Numbered from the stretch's first letter, positions 27,034 to 35,625 are shown. The stretch: DNA of 64,000 bases from 66-474 sp036759545 (GCA_036759545.1 DAIOUL010000003.1:1-64000), one strand, 5' to 3'. Notes: generated by a model from the sequence alone, not told the origin. A program made the numbers and translations.

Positions 27034-29712
27034 CTAGCCGCTCACCGGCACCCCGCGGCGCTGTAACCCGAAGGTCTGCTGTAGCGTCTTGAACACGCTG
27101 CCGTTGCGCGCGATCTGCCTGTTCACCTCGTTGACCGCTTGCCCGACGATCACGCGAATGATGTCATTGCCGCTGCCGTCCTTCGACTGCTGAACCTGCG
27201 CCTTGTTGTCAGTATGGTTCTCGACGATGACCGTTGTGTTGCCAGCGCCCGAAGTCTGCGCCTTCACCCCCAGCTTTCCATCGCTCATTTTCGACAGCGG
27301 CATGATGGCTTCGTCGCCCGCTTCGCCCATGAGGCCGATGCCTCTAGCGAACGGGAACAGGGTTGGCTTGCTGACGACTCCACCTTGTGCGAAGGCCGTA
27401 ATTTCTCCAGAGCGCCCAAACACGCCTCCGTTGGCGTGGCCCATGATGTTGTCTATGACGCTGTTTGCTGTGGTGGTCGCGGCTCCGGTGTTGAAGGAAC
27501 CGAAGTAACCGACGTTGTAGCCTGATGGGCCGGTTGCGAACGCGCCTAGCAGGGAAGTCAGGATTTGATTCTCCTGAATACGCAATGCGATGCGCGTTAG
27601 GTCTGAAATCAGCGAGTCCGCGAAGCTCTTGAAGCTGAATTTGCCCGTCTGCACGAAGTTCACGATGGCATCGTTCATGTTGCCGAATGCGTCGGTGAAC
27701 GCGCCGGACACCATGCCGGCTACATCCTGGCCTTGAGCAATCCAGTCCTGAATTCCGGCTACTAGACCGTTCTGCCACTGCGCACGCGCCTGATCGGCGG
27801 CCTTGTAGCCGTTGATCATTTGCTGCACGGCGACTTGTTCCTGTTGCGACAGTTGCGCGGTTAGAACCTTCGCCTCTTCATCGTTGATGAGGCCGTCGCG
27901 CTTTTCCTTGTTGATGTCGGCTAGTCTCTTCTCGAAGTCGTCATAGACCTGATTCAGCGCCTGCATCCGCTGAAATTCTTGCTGACCCATTCCTACGCTC
28001 GCAACCTGCAGGTCGATTTGTTTCTGTCGCGCCTGCGCCTCATTGGCGAGCTGATTCGTGAAGTCCTCTTCGTAGGCCGTGACCTTGTTCAAATCGTTCT
28101 GGTACTTCGCCAAGTTTTCGGCTGCGCGTTTCCAGAAAAGCGCCGTAGCCGTTCCCGCATCGACGCCCTTTGAAACCGTGTCCTGAAACCGCTGTTCCAG
28201 TTCTGCCATGTCCTGCACGTATTTCGTGAGGGCGGCGTCGCCCTGCACCGTGAGGCTGGATGGATTCAGGCCGTTGACGTAATCCTGAAATGACTTCAGC
28301 GCTTCAAGCGCAGCTTGCTGAGCGCTGAAATCAGGCATCTTCGGCGCGGTTCCAGTGCCGCCCTTGCCAACATTTGCCTCTGCGGTCGCGACGCCTTTTA
28401 GCATCGCCGCAATCTTGTCGCCGGTTTTTTGATCGATTGCCGTCATCTGCGCATCGCGCGCCGCTGCATCTGCGATGATTAACTTGTTTGCTGCGCGCCA
28501 CGCTTCCACTTGCGCCTTGGCGTTGTCGAACGGGTGCAACAGCGCTGACGGGCCATGATCGCCAGACATGAAAGCGTCGCGGATATGCCCCATCTCGTCG
28601 AAAAATTCACCGACATAGACGGCGGCTTTCTGCACCTCGCCCTCAAAGGTGATGAAGACGCCGGTTGCGTCGACGATGAACCCGCCAAGGCCACCGCTGG
28701 CGTCAGACGCATCCTTGGCCTTGGCCGCATAGGCGGTGAGTCCGCCGATGACGCCAGTGAGCGCCGGCACAAGGCTGCCTGTCATGTTGACCGCCCATGA
28801 CGCCATCACGTCTTTCAGGATGGCGGTCTGGTTGCCGAGCTTGTCTACTTCCTTGACGGTGTTGTCGCTGAGCGTGAGGCCCAATTCCTTCGCCCGTGCG
28901 GTAACGCCGGCAAGTCCACCATCGCCGCCAAGTTCGTTGAGGAACGGAATCAGTTGGGCGCCCGAGCGCCCGAAAATCGCTTGCGCATCGGCGCTCTTTT
29001 GCGCGCTGTCGGCATAGCTTGAGAATTTGCCGGCTATCTGATCCAGCAGTTGCGCGGTGGGTTTAAGATTCCCGTTCGCATCCTTGACGGAGATCCCGAA
29101 TGCGGCAAACGTCGCCGCTTGTTGCTTGTTGCCCGCCGCTGCCGCAGCGGCATTCTTCGCCAGATGATCCAGTCCAGTGCTGAGATCATCCATGCTGACG
29201 CTGGTGCTGTCAGCGGTTAGCCGCAGCGCAGAGAGTGTCGAGACGGCAATACCCGTCGTCTGCGACATCTTGTTGAGCTGGGTCGCGGTATCGATGGCGC
29301 TTGTAAAATATCCCTTGACCGCCTCGAAGCCGAGATAGGCAGTCAGCAGTTGCGTAACTTGCGACCGCAACCCGCTGAACGCGAAGCCGAGCTGACTGGT
29401 GCCAGCGGCGGCGCTCTTCATCGCTTCGCCTTGCGCGAGAGCTTTAGCCGCAAGCTGCGCGCCCAAGTCCCCGCCCAGCTTCATTTGCGCGTTGTAAGCG
29501 ATCTGCTCCGCGCGCGACTTGCCCAGATTGTTGATCTGGTTCAGCAGACTGTCGGCATACCGCTTTGACGATGCTGATGCTTTCTCATACTCCGCAGCCG
29601 CCTGTGTGCCGAACTGCGCCATCTTGTTTTGAGCGGCAGTAATGCCCGCCTGCATCGTCTCGGTATTGACCGTTACGTCAATCCGAGCGGTGCCAAGTGT
29701 TTCGTCAGCCAT
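27034..29712 (-). CDS. Phage tail tape-measure protein
   Basis: This 892-residue protein has the features of lambda gpH-like tape measures: a long Ala/Gln-rich helical N-terminal half (MQAGITAAQNKMAQFG...), a hydrophobic central zone (TGSLVPALTGVIGGLTAYAAK, about 320), a further coiled-coil region, and a C-terminal GHANGGVF / FAQGGVVSKPTLFPFARG segment with GLMGEAGDEAIMPL, the usual tape-measure tail-lambda C motif. In a tailed phage it sets tail length and enters the host on injection. Here no other tail gene is present. It overlaps the upstream gene by eight bases. Confidence 0.9.
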   Translation of the reverse strand: MADETLGTARIDVTVNTETMQAGITAAQNKMAQFGTQAAAEYEKASASSKRYADSLLNQINNLGKSRAEQIAYNAQMKLGGDLGAQLAAKALAQGEAMKSAAAGTSQLGFAFSGLRSQVTQLLTAYLGFEAVKGYFTSAIDTATQLNKMSQTTGIAVSTLSALRLTADSTSVSMDDLSTGLDHLAKNAAAAAAGNKQQAATFAAFGISVKDANGNLKPTAQLLDQIAGKFSSYADSAQKSADAQAIFGRSGAQLIPFLNELGGDGGLAGVTARAKELGLTLSDNTVKEVDKLGNQTAILKDVMASWAVNMTGSLVPALTGVIGGLTAYAAKAKDASDASGGLGGFIVDATGVFITFEGEVQKAAVYVGEFFDEMGHIRDAFMSGDHGPSALLHPFDNAKAQVEAWRAANKLIIADAAARDAQMTAIDQKTGDKIAAMLKGVATAEANVGKGGTGTAPKMPDFSAQQAALEALKSFQDYVNGLNPSSLTVQGDAALTKYVQDMAELEQRFQDTVSKGVDAGTATALFWKRAAENLAKYQNDLNKVTAYEEDFTNQLANEAQARQKQIDLQVASVGMGQQEFQRMQALNQVYDDFEKRLADINKEKRDGLINDEEAKVLTAQLSQQEQVAVQQMINGYKAADQARAQWQNGLVAGIQDWIAQGQDVAGMVSGAFTDAFGNMNDAIVNFVQTGKFSFKSFADSLISDLTRIALRIQENQILTSLLGAFATGPSGYNVGYFGSFNTGAATTTANSVIDNIMGHANGGVFGRSGEITAFAQGGVVSKPTLFPFARGIGLMGEAGDEAIMPLSKMSDGKLGVKAQTSGAGNTTVIVENHTDNKAQVQQSKDGSGNDIIRVIVGQAVNEVNRQIARNGSVFKTLQQTFGLQRRGVPVSG

Positions 29713-30043
29713 TGCCTTGTCCTCTTGACGGGTTCACCAGGGAGAGCTTCGGCGGCTCGCTCGGCTTGAAACGGCCCTCGCCGTCAGCCGCAGCCTTCGC
29801 CCTTTCGTCCGCCCGCTCCTTCTTGCCGAGCGCACCAGCCTTTACGTGCAGGTACGGCAGCAACGCGATCGCTGCGGTCATCCGAAGTCGCAAGTCCACT
29901 TTCGAGCTGCGCATAACATTCACCAGAAAGACCAAGGGATCGTCGGTTTTGAAAACTCGCTCGCCGATCAAGATCACTTTCGGCTTTGGGCCGGAGTTCG
30001 GACGGGCACCGCCTCCGCCTTTCATACCTTTCACTCCAGCCAT
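29705..30043 (-). CDS. Small-terminase-like phage protein
   Basis: This 112-residue basic protein starts MAGVKGMKGGGGARPNSGPKP, followed by DDPLVFLVNVMRSSKVDLRLRMTAA and PYLHVKAGALGKKE. The N-terminal GGARPNSG-type segment with the DPLxFLxxVMxxxxxDxRxRxxAAxAxxPYxH core is found in phage small-terminase-like packaging proteins; the call is by recalled pattern only. A tail role suggested by its position next to the tape measure is the alternative. No large terminase is present in the element. Confidence 0.55.
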   Translation of the reverse strand: MAGVKGMKGGGGARPNSGPKPKVILIGERVFKTDDPLVFLVNVMRSSKVDLRLRMTAAIALLPYLHVKAGALGKKERADERAKAAADGEGRFKPSEPPKLSLVNPSRGQGNG

Positions 30044-30243
30044 TTTGAATTCCTCTGAGACCAGGAAAAATTCTGTGCGTGGGGGAACGCGCGGTTTCCT
30101 CGATCGACCGCGCGTAGAGATTTGCATCCCGCCGGCCCTGCATTTCACGGGGCCGGGCGATTGCGCGATCAGTCCGTGTATGGAGTATCAGGCCTCGCGC
30201 TGCCGGTGTTGTTGCGGACACTTGCCGGCTTGTCCGATCACGA

Positions 30244-31737
30244 TCAGGCCGGGGCACGAACGCCGGTAATGACCGCGAATGCCTTGGTATAGGCCGCCGC
30301 CACGTCCACGCGGGTGTGGCAGACAAAGCCCACTTGGCCGGTTGCGGCGTACAGCTCGTGCAGCAATTGCACGCTCACGCCCTCGCGGATGAAGTAGGTA
30401 AAGCCCGCGAAGTTGCCCACGTATATCTCGCTGCAATCGGTGGACGTGCCGACAGTCTCATTCACCGGGAGCTGGGTGGTGGTAAGGAACTTCCAGTCCG
30501 TGAGCGCATCCGGCCGGCGCAAGGGTTGGCCGGTGGTATCGGTGAACAGTGCGATCGTTTCGTCCTCGCGCGTGGACATGATCGCCGCGTTCGGCATCGG
30601 TGCGTTCTGATCGGCGATTGCCTTGCGCGCCTTGATGAAGGGCGAGTAGTCCGTCAACACCGCACCGTTGGTGCCGGAAGTGACGGCGTTGACGCCGCTC
30701 ATGTTCAACAGGCCGCGGATTTCCGGCGCCGTGCCAGATCCGCGCAGGCCGGCGCGATCCAGTTCCTTCGCGAAGGCCTGGGCGATGGCAATGCGCAAGG
30801 CGTTCTCTAGTCCCGGCGCGTCCTGCAACAGCTCGCGCGAGACCTTGAACAGGAACGCCAGCGATTGTGGGGTGACGGTGATCGACCGGAACGCCGGGTC
30901 GGATTCCGCGACAGCGCCGTTTTCGGATCGCCAGGCAGCGGTCGGGATCGTGTCCGTGGCCGCGATGTTGAACGACTTGGCTTGTGTGTCGTCCAGCATC
31001 GCGATGTTCGCACCCGCGTTCAGCAGCGAGCTTGCCGGCACCAGCGCGTTGAGGATGCCCGGCAGCAGGATCGTCGGCACGGTGTAGCCGCCGGCGGTGT
31101 TGGTTCCTTCCGTCAGCGATGCTCGAATGCTTGCCGGCGTCTTCATGCCAGCGACACCACGGAAAAAGTCGGCGAGCGTGATGTCGTTTTCTTCCTCGCG
31201 GATGAGCGAGTTCGATTGCTGGCGATTAACGCCGAGCTTTGTCGCAATCACGCGTTCGTCGCGCAGATCGGCGTTCGACAGCATCACGCCGATGCGCTGG
31301 CCGTTGCGATCCTTCAGCTCCGATCTGGGCGGCGGATTGCCAGAGAGTCGGGCAAACTCCAGTTCTGCGGTTTCGTCTCCGGCGCGTGTCTGGTTGCAGC
31401 CTTCGATGTGATCGGCCAGCACGTCGCAGGCGATGCCGAGCCGTTTGCGGCCTTCATCGTCCAGTGCAGGATTCAGGGCTTCCGCCAGCAGCTTGTTCAA
31501 CGCACGCTTGCTCTCGCCCAGCGTCCTCCGGCTTTGGTCGGAATGGAAGTCGCCTAAGTGCAAGTCGTCGATCTTGACGCCTACCTTGGCAAGCTCGGCG
31601 CGAGCGATGGTCTTGTTATCCGACTGCGCTATGCGTTCGCGCAGGTCGAAATTGCTCAGCTTGCCGATGGCGTTGAGCGCCTGTCCCGCGCGACGCGCAG
31701 CGACAAAATCGGCAATGGTTGGTACTTCGATACTCAT
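30244..31737 (-). CDS. HK97-family major capsid protein
   Basis: This 497-residue protein has a helical N-terminal domain (residues 1-180, possibly scaffold/delta domain) and a C-terminal HK97-like shell domain: GGYTVPTILLPGILNAL, WRSENGAVAESDPAFRSITV, FLFKVSRELLQDAPGLENAL, and ITGVRAP at the end. The order is standard for gp5-like capsids. GGAG precedes the ATG. A separate prohead protease or portal gene, normally just upstream, is missing, which argues against an autonomous phage. Confidence 0.88.
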   Translation of the reverse strand: MSIEVPTIADFVAARRAGQALNAIGKLSNFDLRERIAQSDNKTIARAELAKVGVKIDDLHLGDFHSDQSRRTLGESKRALNKLLAEALNPALDDEGRKRLGIACDVLADHIEGCNQTRAGDETAELEFARLSGNPPPRSELKDRNGQRIGVMLSNADLRDERVIATKLGVNRQQSNSLIREEENDITLADFFRGVAGMKTPASIRASLTEGTNTAGGYTVPTILLPGILNALVPASSLLNAGANIAMLDDTQAKSFNIAATDTIPTAAWRSENGAVAESDPAFRSITVTPQSLAFLFKVSRELLQDAPGLENALRIAIAQAFAKELDRAGLRGSGTAPEIRGLLNMSGVNAVTSGTNGAVLTDYSPFIKARKAIADQNAPMPNAAIMSTREDETIALFTDTTGQPLRRPDALTDWKFLTTTQLPVNETVGTSTDCSEIYVGNFAGFTYFIREGVSVQLLHELYAATGQVGFVCHTRVDVAAAYTKAFAVITGVRAPA

Positions 31738-31772
31738 GGGGGGTTCTCCAGGCGCGCGCAATGACGCGCCGA

Positions 31773-31991
31773 TTAGTTCAAATCAGCGTGTCCGCGCGGC
31801 GTGGCGAAGCCCGCCCGCATCATGGCCTTCCCCTCCCGGTCGAAAACCGGGCGACGCCTGGCTGGCGCCGGAGTGACCGCAGCGAGCGAAACCCGATGCG
31901 ATTTGCGGTTTACAGCAGTGCGGGGACACACTGCATTCGCGATTGCGATCCTACGCCAGCGCATGCGGGAAATAAAGCCGGCCGTGTGCAT
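31773..31991 (-). CDS. Small basic ORF coupled to the upstream gene
   Basis: A 72-residue arginine-rich reading frame starting MHTAGFISRMRWRR. Its ATG overlaps the stop of the preceding gene (TGATG), and it fills what would otherwise be a 253-base gap before the capsid gene. The composition is biased and no domain is seen, so it could be a chance frame. Confidence 0.4.
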   Translation of the reverse strand: MHTAGFISRMRWRRIAIANAVCPRTAVNRKSHRVSLAAVTPAPARRRPVFDREGKAMMRAGFATPRGHADLN

Positions 31992-32293
31992 CAATGCACA
32001 GTCCAGCCCGACAACCGACGCACTTGTTTCTCTACCAGTGCGAAAACCTCTCTTGGCGTCAGCGCATCTCGCAAATCCAGCTCCGGCATCATCAGAATCA
32101 GGTGTTCCTCGTCCGATTCCGGCTTGTAAGGGAAATTGCCGAGAGGCTTGCAGCCGGTGTCGTGTACGTTGAAAACGACTACGTTCTCGGAACCGGGGTC
32201 GCGCACCAGGATGAGGCCGCGATAGCCGCTCCGCTGAAGGCGCTGAATGTCGATCGCCACGGCGGCGCCGATCTCGTTGGGTACGTGCGTCAT
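31991..32293 (-). CDS. Unknown protein coupled to the topoisomerase VI-A-like gene
   Basis: A 100-residue acidic protein (MTHVPNEIGAAVAIDIQRL) with a predicted alpha/beta fold and no recognised family. Its start overlaps the stop of the Spo11-like gene (ATGA), so they should be made together in similar amounts. A partner or regulator of that protein is a reasonable guess from coupling alone. Confidence 0.68.
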   Translation of the reverse strand: MTHVPNEIGAAVAIDIQRLQRSGYRGLILVRDPGSENVVVFNVHDTGCKPLGNFPYKPESDEEHLILMMPELDLRDALTPREVFALVEKQVRRLSGWTVH

Positions 32294-33189
32294 GGTCGTT
32301 CCTCGTGGTGTAGTTGAGCCAGCGCCAGTAAACCCGCGCGTTCGGATTCCTCAGCAGCCTTCGCCACTCTCAGCGCATTCGCCGGCAATAGTGCTTCGAT
32401 TCGGTTTCGCAGGATGCGGCGCAAAATGCACGCCGGCATGGCCTCGGCTTCGACAGTTTCCGCCACGTGTAATGCGCGCCGGTCGTTTTTATTTCGCGGC
32501 TTGCGCGGCAGGTCGTAGTACTCGATTTGTTCCGGCGTGATGCCGATACGCACGAACACCATCTCGACGCTGGAATCTAGGTGTTCGCGCAGCGCTTGTT
32601 CGATCTTGCGGTCGATCAGCACGCCGGCCGGGTCGTAGTCGCCGATGTAGAACACGATCAGCGGCCGTCCGTTATCCTGAGCATTGATGCTGGCCGCCAC
32701 GTCGTAGGTGAAGCTCAAGGATGCGAAGCCGGCAGCCGGATAGAGCGAGACCGCCAGTTCCTCGCAGTCGTCCTCGATCACGCCGGCGATGCTGCGCGAT
32801 TCCACCCACACTTCGCAGCGGCAGTCCGCCTGTGCCCACAAGTCCGCGCGGTACAGTCCGGCCATCCTGCGAATGAAGTCGCCGGCGCCGCTGAAAGTGT
32901 TGGTGAAGTATCCGCGGCGGCTGGCGTCCGTCACCCAGCCGTAAGGCAATCTCCCGGCCCGGCGCAGCTCGGCCATGCGGTGTTGAACGTGTCGATAGCC
33001 GCGGTCCGATTTTTCGACATGGACCGGCAGCCGTGGATCGGTCATGCGGTAATAGACGTGCCGCACACTCTGCGGATGGTCGGCCTGCAGCACCTCGATG
33101 ATCTGGGCCGAAAGCTGTTCGACCTCATCAGCAGTCCGCCGATGCCGTTTTATGGTGCGCGGTACATAAACCTGTTCGCCGGCGATCAT
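32290..33189 (-). CDS. Spo11 / topoisomerase VI subunit A-like protein (Mini-A type)
   Basis: This 299-residue protein combines the two active-site modules of type IIB topoisomerase A subunits. The winged-helix part carries VRHVYYRMTDPRL, with Tyr47 in the place of the DNA-cleaving tyrosine (compare R-D-x-Y/F-Y in Spo11). The TOPRIM part has VWVESRSIAG with Glu130 and FYIGDYDPAGVLID with Asp184 and Asp186. No B-subunit (GHKL ATPase) gene is nearby. B-less A-subunit homologues named Mini-A have been described on mobile elements. It may cut DNA during element replication, recombination or conflict; the activity is not shown. It overlaps both neighbours by ATGA. Confidence 0.8.
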   Translation of the reverse strand: MIAGEQVYVPRTIKRHRRTADEVEQLSAQIIEVLQADHPQSVRHVYYRMTDPRLPVHVEKSDRGYRHVQHRMAELRRAGRLPYGWVTDASRRGYFTNTFSGAGDFIRRMAGLYRADLWAQADCRCEVWVESRSIAGVIEDDCEELAVSLYPAAGFASLSFTYDVAASINAQDNGRPLIVFYIGDYDPAGVLIDRKIEQALREHLDSSVEMVFVRIGITPEQIEYYDLPRKPRNKNDRRALHVAETVEAEAMPACILRRILRNRIEALLPANALRVAKAAEESERAGLLALAQLHHEERP

Positions 33190-33419
33190 TTCCGGCTCCC
33201 TTGGCCCCAGCGGGACGCGGCTTGTTGAGAGCCGCGCCCGCCGGGTGTAGATGGACAGACAGGCAGTTTTCCGGCCGATCTACTTTTCCAAGCGGCCGAA
33301 TTGTTAAATCCGTCGCCAAGCCGATCAGGCTCAAAGCCTTGCCGAGCTTGGCTTTGCGAGTATCCCGAAGTAGGTGTGGGTACAGGTACAGGTGCAGGTA
33401 AGGCAAGGTAAGGCTTCAT
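33186..33419 (-). CDS. Small Pro/Thr/Ser/Gln-rich protein in the element operon
   Basis: A 77-residue frame beginning MKPYLALPAPVPVPTPTSG. Both its start and its stop overlap the neighbouring genes by ATGA, the same coupling used along the array; this is the main support. It has a low-complexity N terminus and a basic C terminus, with no known domain. Confidence 0.55.
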   Translation of the reverse strand: MKPYLALPAPVPVPTPTSGYSQSQARQGFEPDRLGDGFNNSAAWKSRSAGKLPVCPSTPGGRGSQQAASRWGQGSRK

Positions 33420-33889
33420 GGCCTTGCCCCCGCTTCGACGTGCAGTAGTTCTGACACCACGCTGTAGTGCAGGGCATCGGGTATCCGTTTCTGTTTGGCG
33501 TTGGCGGTAACGGTCTTGACGTTGCCGACGATCAGCAGAGGCTTGAGCCGCTCCAGGCAAATGCGATCAGGTCGCAGTGGCGGCGGCAGCAGCGTGCAGT
33601 ATTCGTGCATCAAATCGCTGCGCCAGCTCGCCTTGAAGCGGCCATTGATGGCCGGATTGCCGATGATCCGCTCAATGTTGTAGTAGCGCTCCAGCTTCAC
33701 GCCGCAGTGCCCCATGTCGCACACGGTGAAATGCAGGATCAACTTGCGCGACCGGCCCCACATGATCGCGGTCTGCCAGTGCGTCATGCGCAGGTGATAC
33801 TTGCCAGGCGGGATCAGGGCGGGTTTGTCGCCGATCAGTTCGCCCACGCCAGTGTCGGGGACGATGGTCAGTTTCAGCGCGGCGCTCAT
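33416..33889 (-). CDS. Conserved mobile-element protein of unknown function
   Basis: A 157-residue protein with a compact beta-rich pattern: LIPPGKYHLRMTHWQTAIMW, LILHFTVCDMGHCGVKLERYYNI, and a C-terminal PDALHYSVVSELL. Similar proteins occur in my memory on proteobacterial integrative elements near replication-type genes, without a named function. An OB-like or ssDNA-related role is possible. It overlaps both neighbours by ATGA. Confidence 0.7.
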   Translation of the reverse strand: MSAALKLTIVPDTGVGELIGDKPALIPPGKYHLRMTHWQTAIMWGRSRKLILHFTVCDMGHCGVKLERYYNIERIIGNPAINGRFKASWRSDLMHEYCTLLPPPLRPDRICLERLKPLLIVGNVKTVTANAKQKRIPDALHYSVVSELLHVEAGARP

Positions 33890-34293
33890 GCTGCACTCCG
33901 CAACCGATGACCGGATTCGATTCTTGATCCGGTGCGCGATGCCACATTGAGCTTGTGGCGGATATCGCTACAGCTAGCGCGTATCTCCGGCAATACCTCG
34001 GCAAGGGTCTGCACCAGTTCGCTAGGCACAGCGCTGGCTAGATTTCGTCTGCCGTCGGTTTTGACGTACTCCGCCAACAGTCCGCAGATGCGCTCTCCGT
34101 GCAGGTGCGCGCGATCGCGCCAGTCGGGATCAAGCGGACATATCGGTGCGCTGCAGGATGAATATCGCGGACACTTGCAGACAGCGAACGTCGATTTGCT
34201 ATCATGTCCTCGTTGAGTTGCGCTGCCGCCCGGCGTTGCACTCTCCTCGAAGCCCGCCTCGTCCGGCGGGTTTCGTTTTTCATGCGCGTCCAT
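33886..34293 (-). CDS. Cys-rich mobile-element protein
   Basis: A 135-residue protein with a cysteine cluster (Cys39, Cys41, Cys47, Cys52) in CKCPRYSSCSAPICPLDPDW and another cysteine at 70 in HGERICGLLAEYVK. The pattern suggests metal binding or a zinc-ribbon-like fold. A longer in-frame upstream extension overlaps the preceding gene fully, so MDAHEKRN was chosen as the start. Function unknown. Confidence 0.65.
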   Translation of the reverse strand: MDAHEKRNPPDEAGFEESATPGGSATQRGHDSKSTFAVCKCPRYSSCSAPICPLDPDWRDRAHLHGERICGLLAEYVKTDGRRNLASAVPSELVQTLAEVLPEIRASCSDIRHKLNVASRTGSRIESGHRLRSAA

Positions 34294-34498
34294 CGCCGCC
34301 TCCCATGCGCAGTTCGCTTGCGCAGCGCTGCAGGCCCGTGGCCAACGCATCCAGGTCTGTGGCAGCGCGCTCACCCGCAGATACACGACGGGCAAGCTCG
34401 ACCAGCGCATTGCTCGCACTCCACAGATCGCGCGCGATCGCAGCGGCAGGCCTTGGTGCGGGCGCCAGGTTGGGCGCGGTAACGATGGCGGCGTTCAT
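34280..34498 (-). CDS. Small helical protein of the element
   Basis: A 72-residue Ala/Arg-rich helical protein (MNAAIVTAPNLAPAPRPAAA) without a known family. It is coupled to the regulator gene by an ATGA overlap and itself overlaps the next gene by 14 bases. Confidence 0.55.
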   Translation of the reverse strand: MNAAIVTAPNLAPAPRPAAAIARDLWSASNALVELARRVSAGERAATDLDALATGLQRCASELRMGGGDGRA

Positions 34499-34764
34499 GC
34501 CGCGTCCCGTGGTGTAGCTTCGCGCTCCAAGCGGTCGATCAACTTGTTTAAGGCGCGTGCGCTAATCATCCGGCGCCGGCCAGCCTTGAACGTGGTCAGC
34601 TCGCCGGTTCCCATCATGTAGTAGATGCGTCGGCGCGCGAAGCCGGTGGCGACCACGGCTTCATCAATCGTGAAAGCCAGCTTGGCTGGAACTTGTTTCA
34701 GCACTTCGTCTCTCCCGGTTCGTCGGCAGCGTGTGTGCGGCTGCGTGCGAAAGAGATTATTCAC
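34495..34764 (-). CDS. Helix-turn-helix protein, excisionase/MerR-like
   Basis: An 89-residue protein with a winged-helix DNA-binding domain: FTIDEAVVATGFARRRIYYMMGTGELTTFKAGRRRMISARALNKL is spread over residues 30-75 and shows the excisionase-type pattern, in which a helix-turn-helix is followed by a wing with Arg-rich tip. The start is GTG. It is the first gene of the tightly coupled set, so it may be the element's directionality factor or regulator. Confidence 0.7.
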   Translation of the reverse strand: MNNLFRTQPHTRCRRTGRDEVLKQVPAKLAFTIDEAVVATGFARRRIYYMMGTGELTTFKAGRRRMISARALNKLIDRLEREATPRDAA

Positions 34765-34767
34765 GTC

Positions 34768-35349
34768 CTACTTGGAACGCGGGCGTTCCTTTCCGAATTT
34801 TTTTACACGATTGCGGACAGTCCTCCCGTCTACGCCGAATTCTCGCCCGACTTGCCCGCATATGTCGGTTCTCGACCGCTTGCTGTTTGCAGCCTTCAAC
34901 TGATTCACCCTCTTTTGCCAACGATCCCATTCCGGTTTGCGCTCGGCCACTCTCTCTTCTTTACTGCTAAAGCCGGCTTTTCTGCGTTGCTCTTGCGCCG
35001 CAAGGTCGCGATTGATAATCGGCAGCGCAGCTTGCCCCATCGCGACATTCAGAGTTCTCCAAGCGGTGGCTGCCAATTGCGCGGCAGCTTCAAGTTCACC
35101 CGGCTTCACCTTGAACATGCGCCCAGCTAAGTTCAGGTTTCCTCCATCCAACTGCATCAGGCCCAAAGCTGCGATATCACGAGCGCTGCGCAAGTTGCGA
35201 ATCGCATTGTCATCGTCTGGCGCTGGAGAGCTTGGCGGCAACAGCGCCATGCATTGCTCGATGACTTCTCGAAGTTGACGCCGTACTTGCGCACGGCGTT
35301 CGTCCGTGCTCGCCGCTCGGTGTGTGCCTGATGGTGGACTGCATGCCAT
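34768..35349 (-). CDS. Putative DNA-binding protein of the element
   Basis: A 193-residue mainly helical basic protein. Its C-terminal part (TDICGQVGREFGVDGRTVRNRVKKF, residues 160-184) resembles a homeodomain-like or resolvase-type helix-turn-helix. The rest has no known domain. Its stop lies three bases before the GTG of the excisionase-like gene. A regulatory or replication-initiator role is possible. Confidence 0.65.
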   Translation of the reverse strand: MACSPPSGTHRAASTDERRAQVRRQLREVIEQCMALLPPSSPAPDDDNAIRNLRSARDIAALGLMQLDGGNLNLAGRMFKVKPGELEAAAQLAATAWRTLNVAMGQAALPIINRDLAAQEQRRKAGFSSKEERVAERKPEWDRWQKRVNQLKAANSKRSRTDICGQVGREFGVDGRTVRNRVKKFGKERPRSK

Positions 35350-35436
35350 GCGCGCTCTCCCGCGCTCTCAAAAGATGCCACGGCAACGCGGTGAGAGTCC
35401 GCGCTTTCGGGAGCTACCCTAGCCGTGGCGTGATCG

Positions 35437-35625
35437 TTACCGCTCGCCGCGCAGATAGCGCGCTTTCAGTTCAGCGTGCTTCGTGAAGGGTAGACCGAGC
35501 TCGCGGGCGCGATCGTTCTGCATCGCACACCACGCGCGAAACGCCGGGTCCAGAGAAATCGCAAAATCAGGCTCCGGCTCGGACCGCGCACGCGCAACGG
35601 GAAAGGGAATGATCTGTGCGCTCAT
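35437..35625 (-). CDS. Small unknown protein of the element
   Basis: A 62-residue protein starting MSAQIIPFPVARARSEPEPD. Its ATG overlaps the stop of the upstream gene (ATGA). No domain; the N-terminal PFP motif is common in small phage-type proteins. Confidence 0.55.
   Translation of the reverse strand: MSAQIIPFPVARARSEPEPDFAISLDPAFRAWCAMQNDRARELGLPFTKHAELKARYLRGER

Noticed and set aside
32290..33189. JetD-type (Wadjet) TOPRIM nuclease
   Set aside because: There are no JetA, JetB or JetC neighbours, and the N-terminal tyrosine motif VRHVYY fits the Spo11/topo VI-A family instead.
33128..33406. Minus-strand frame of 92 codons near the topoisomerase-like gene
   Set aside because: It competes with the 77-residue frame, which is tied to both neighbours by ATGA overlaps, whereas this one has no such link.
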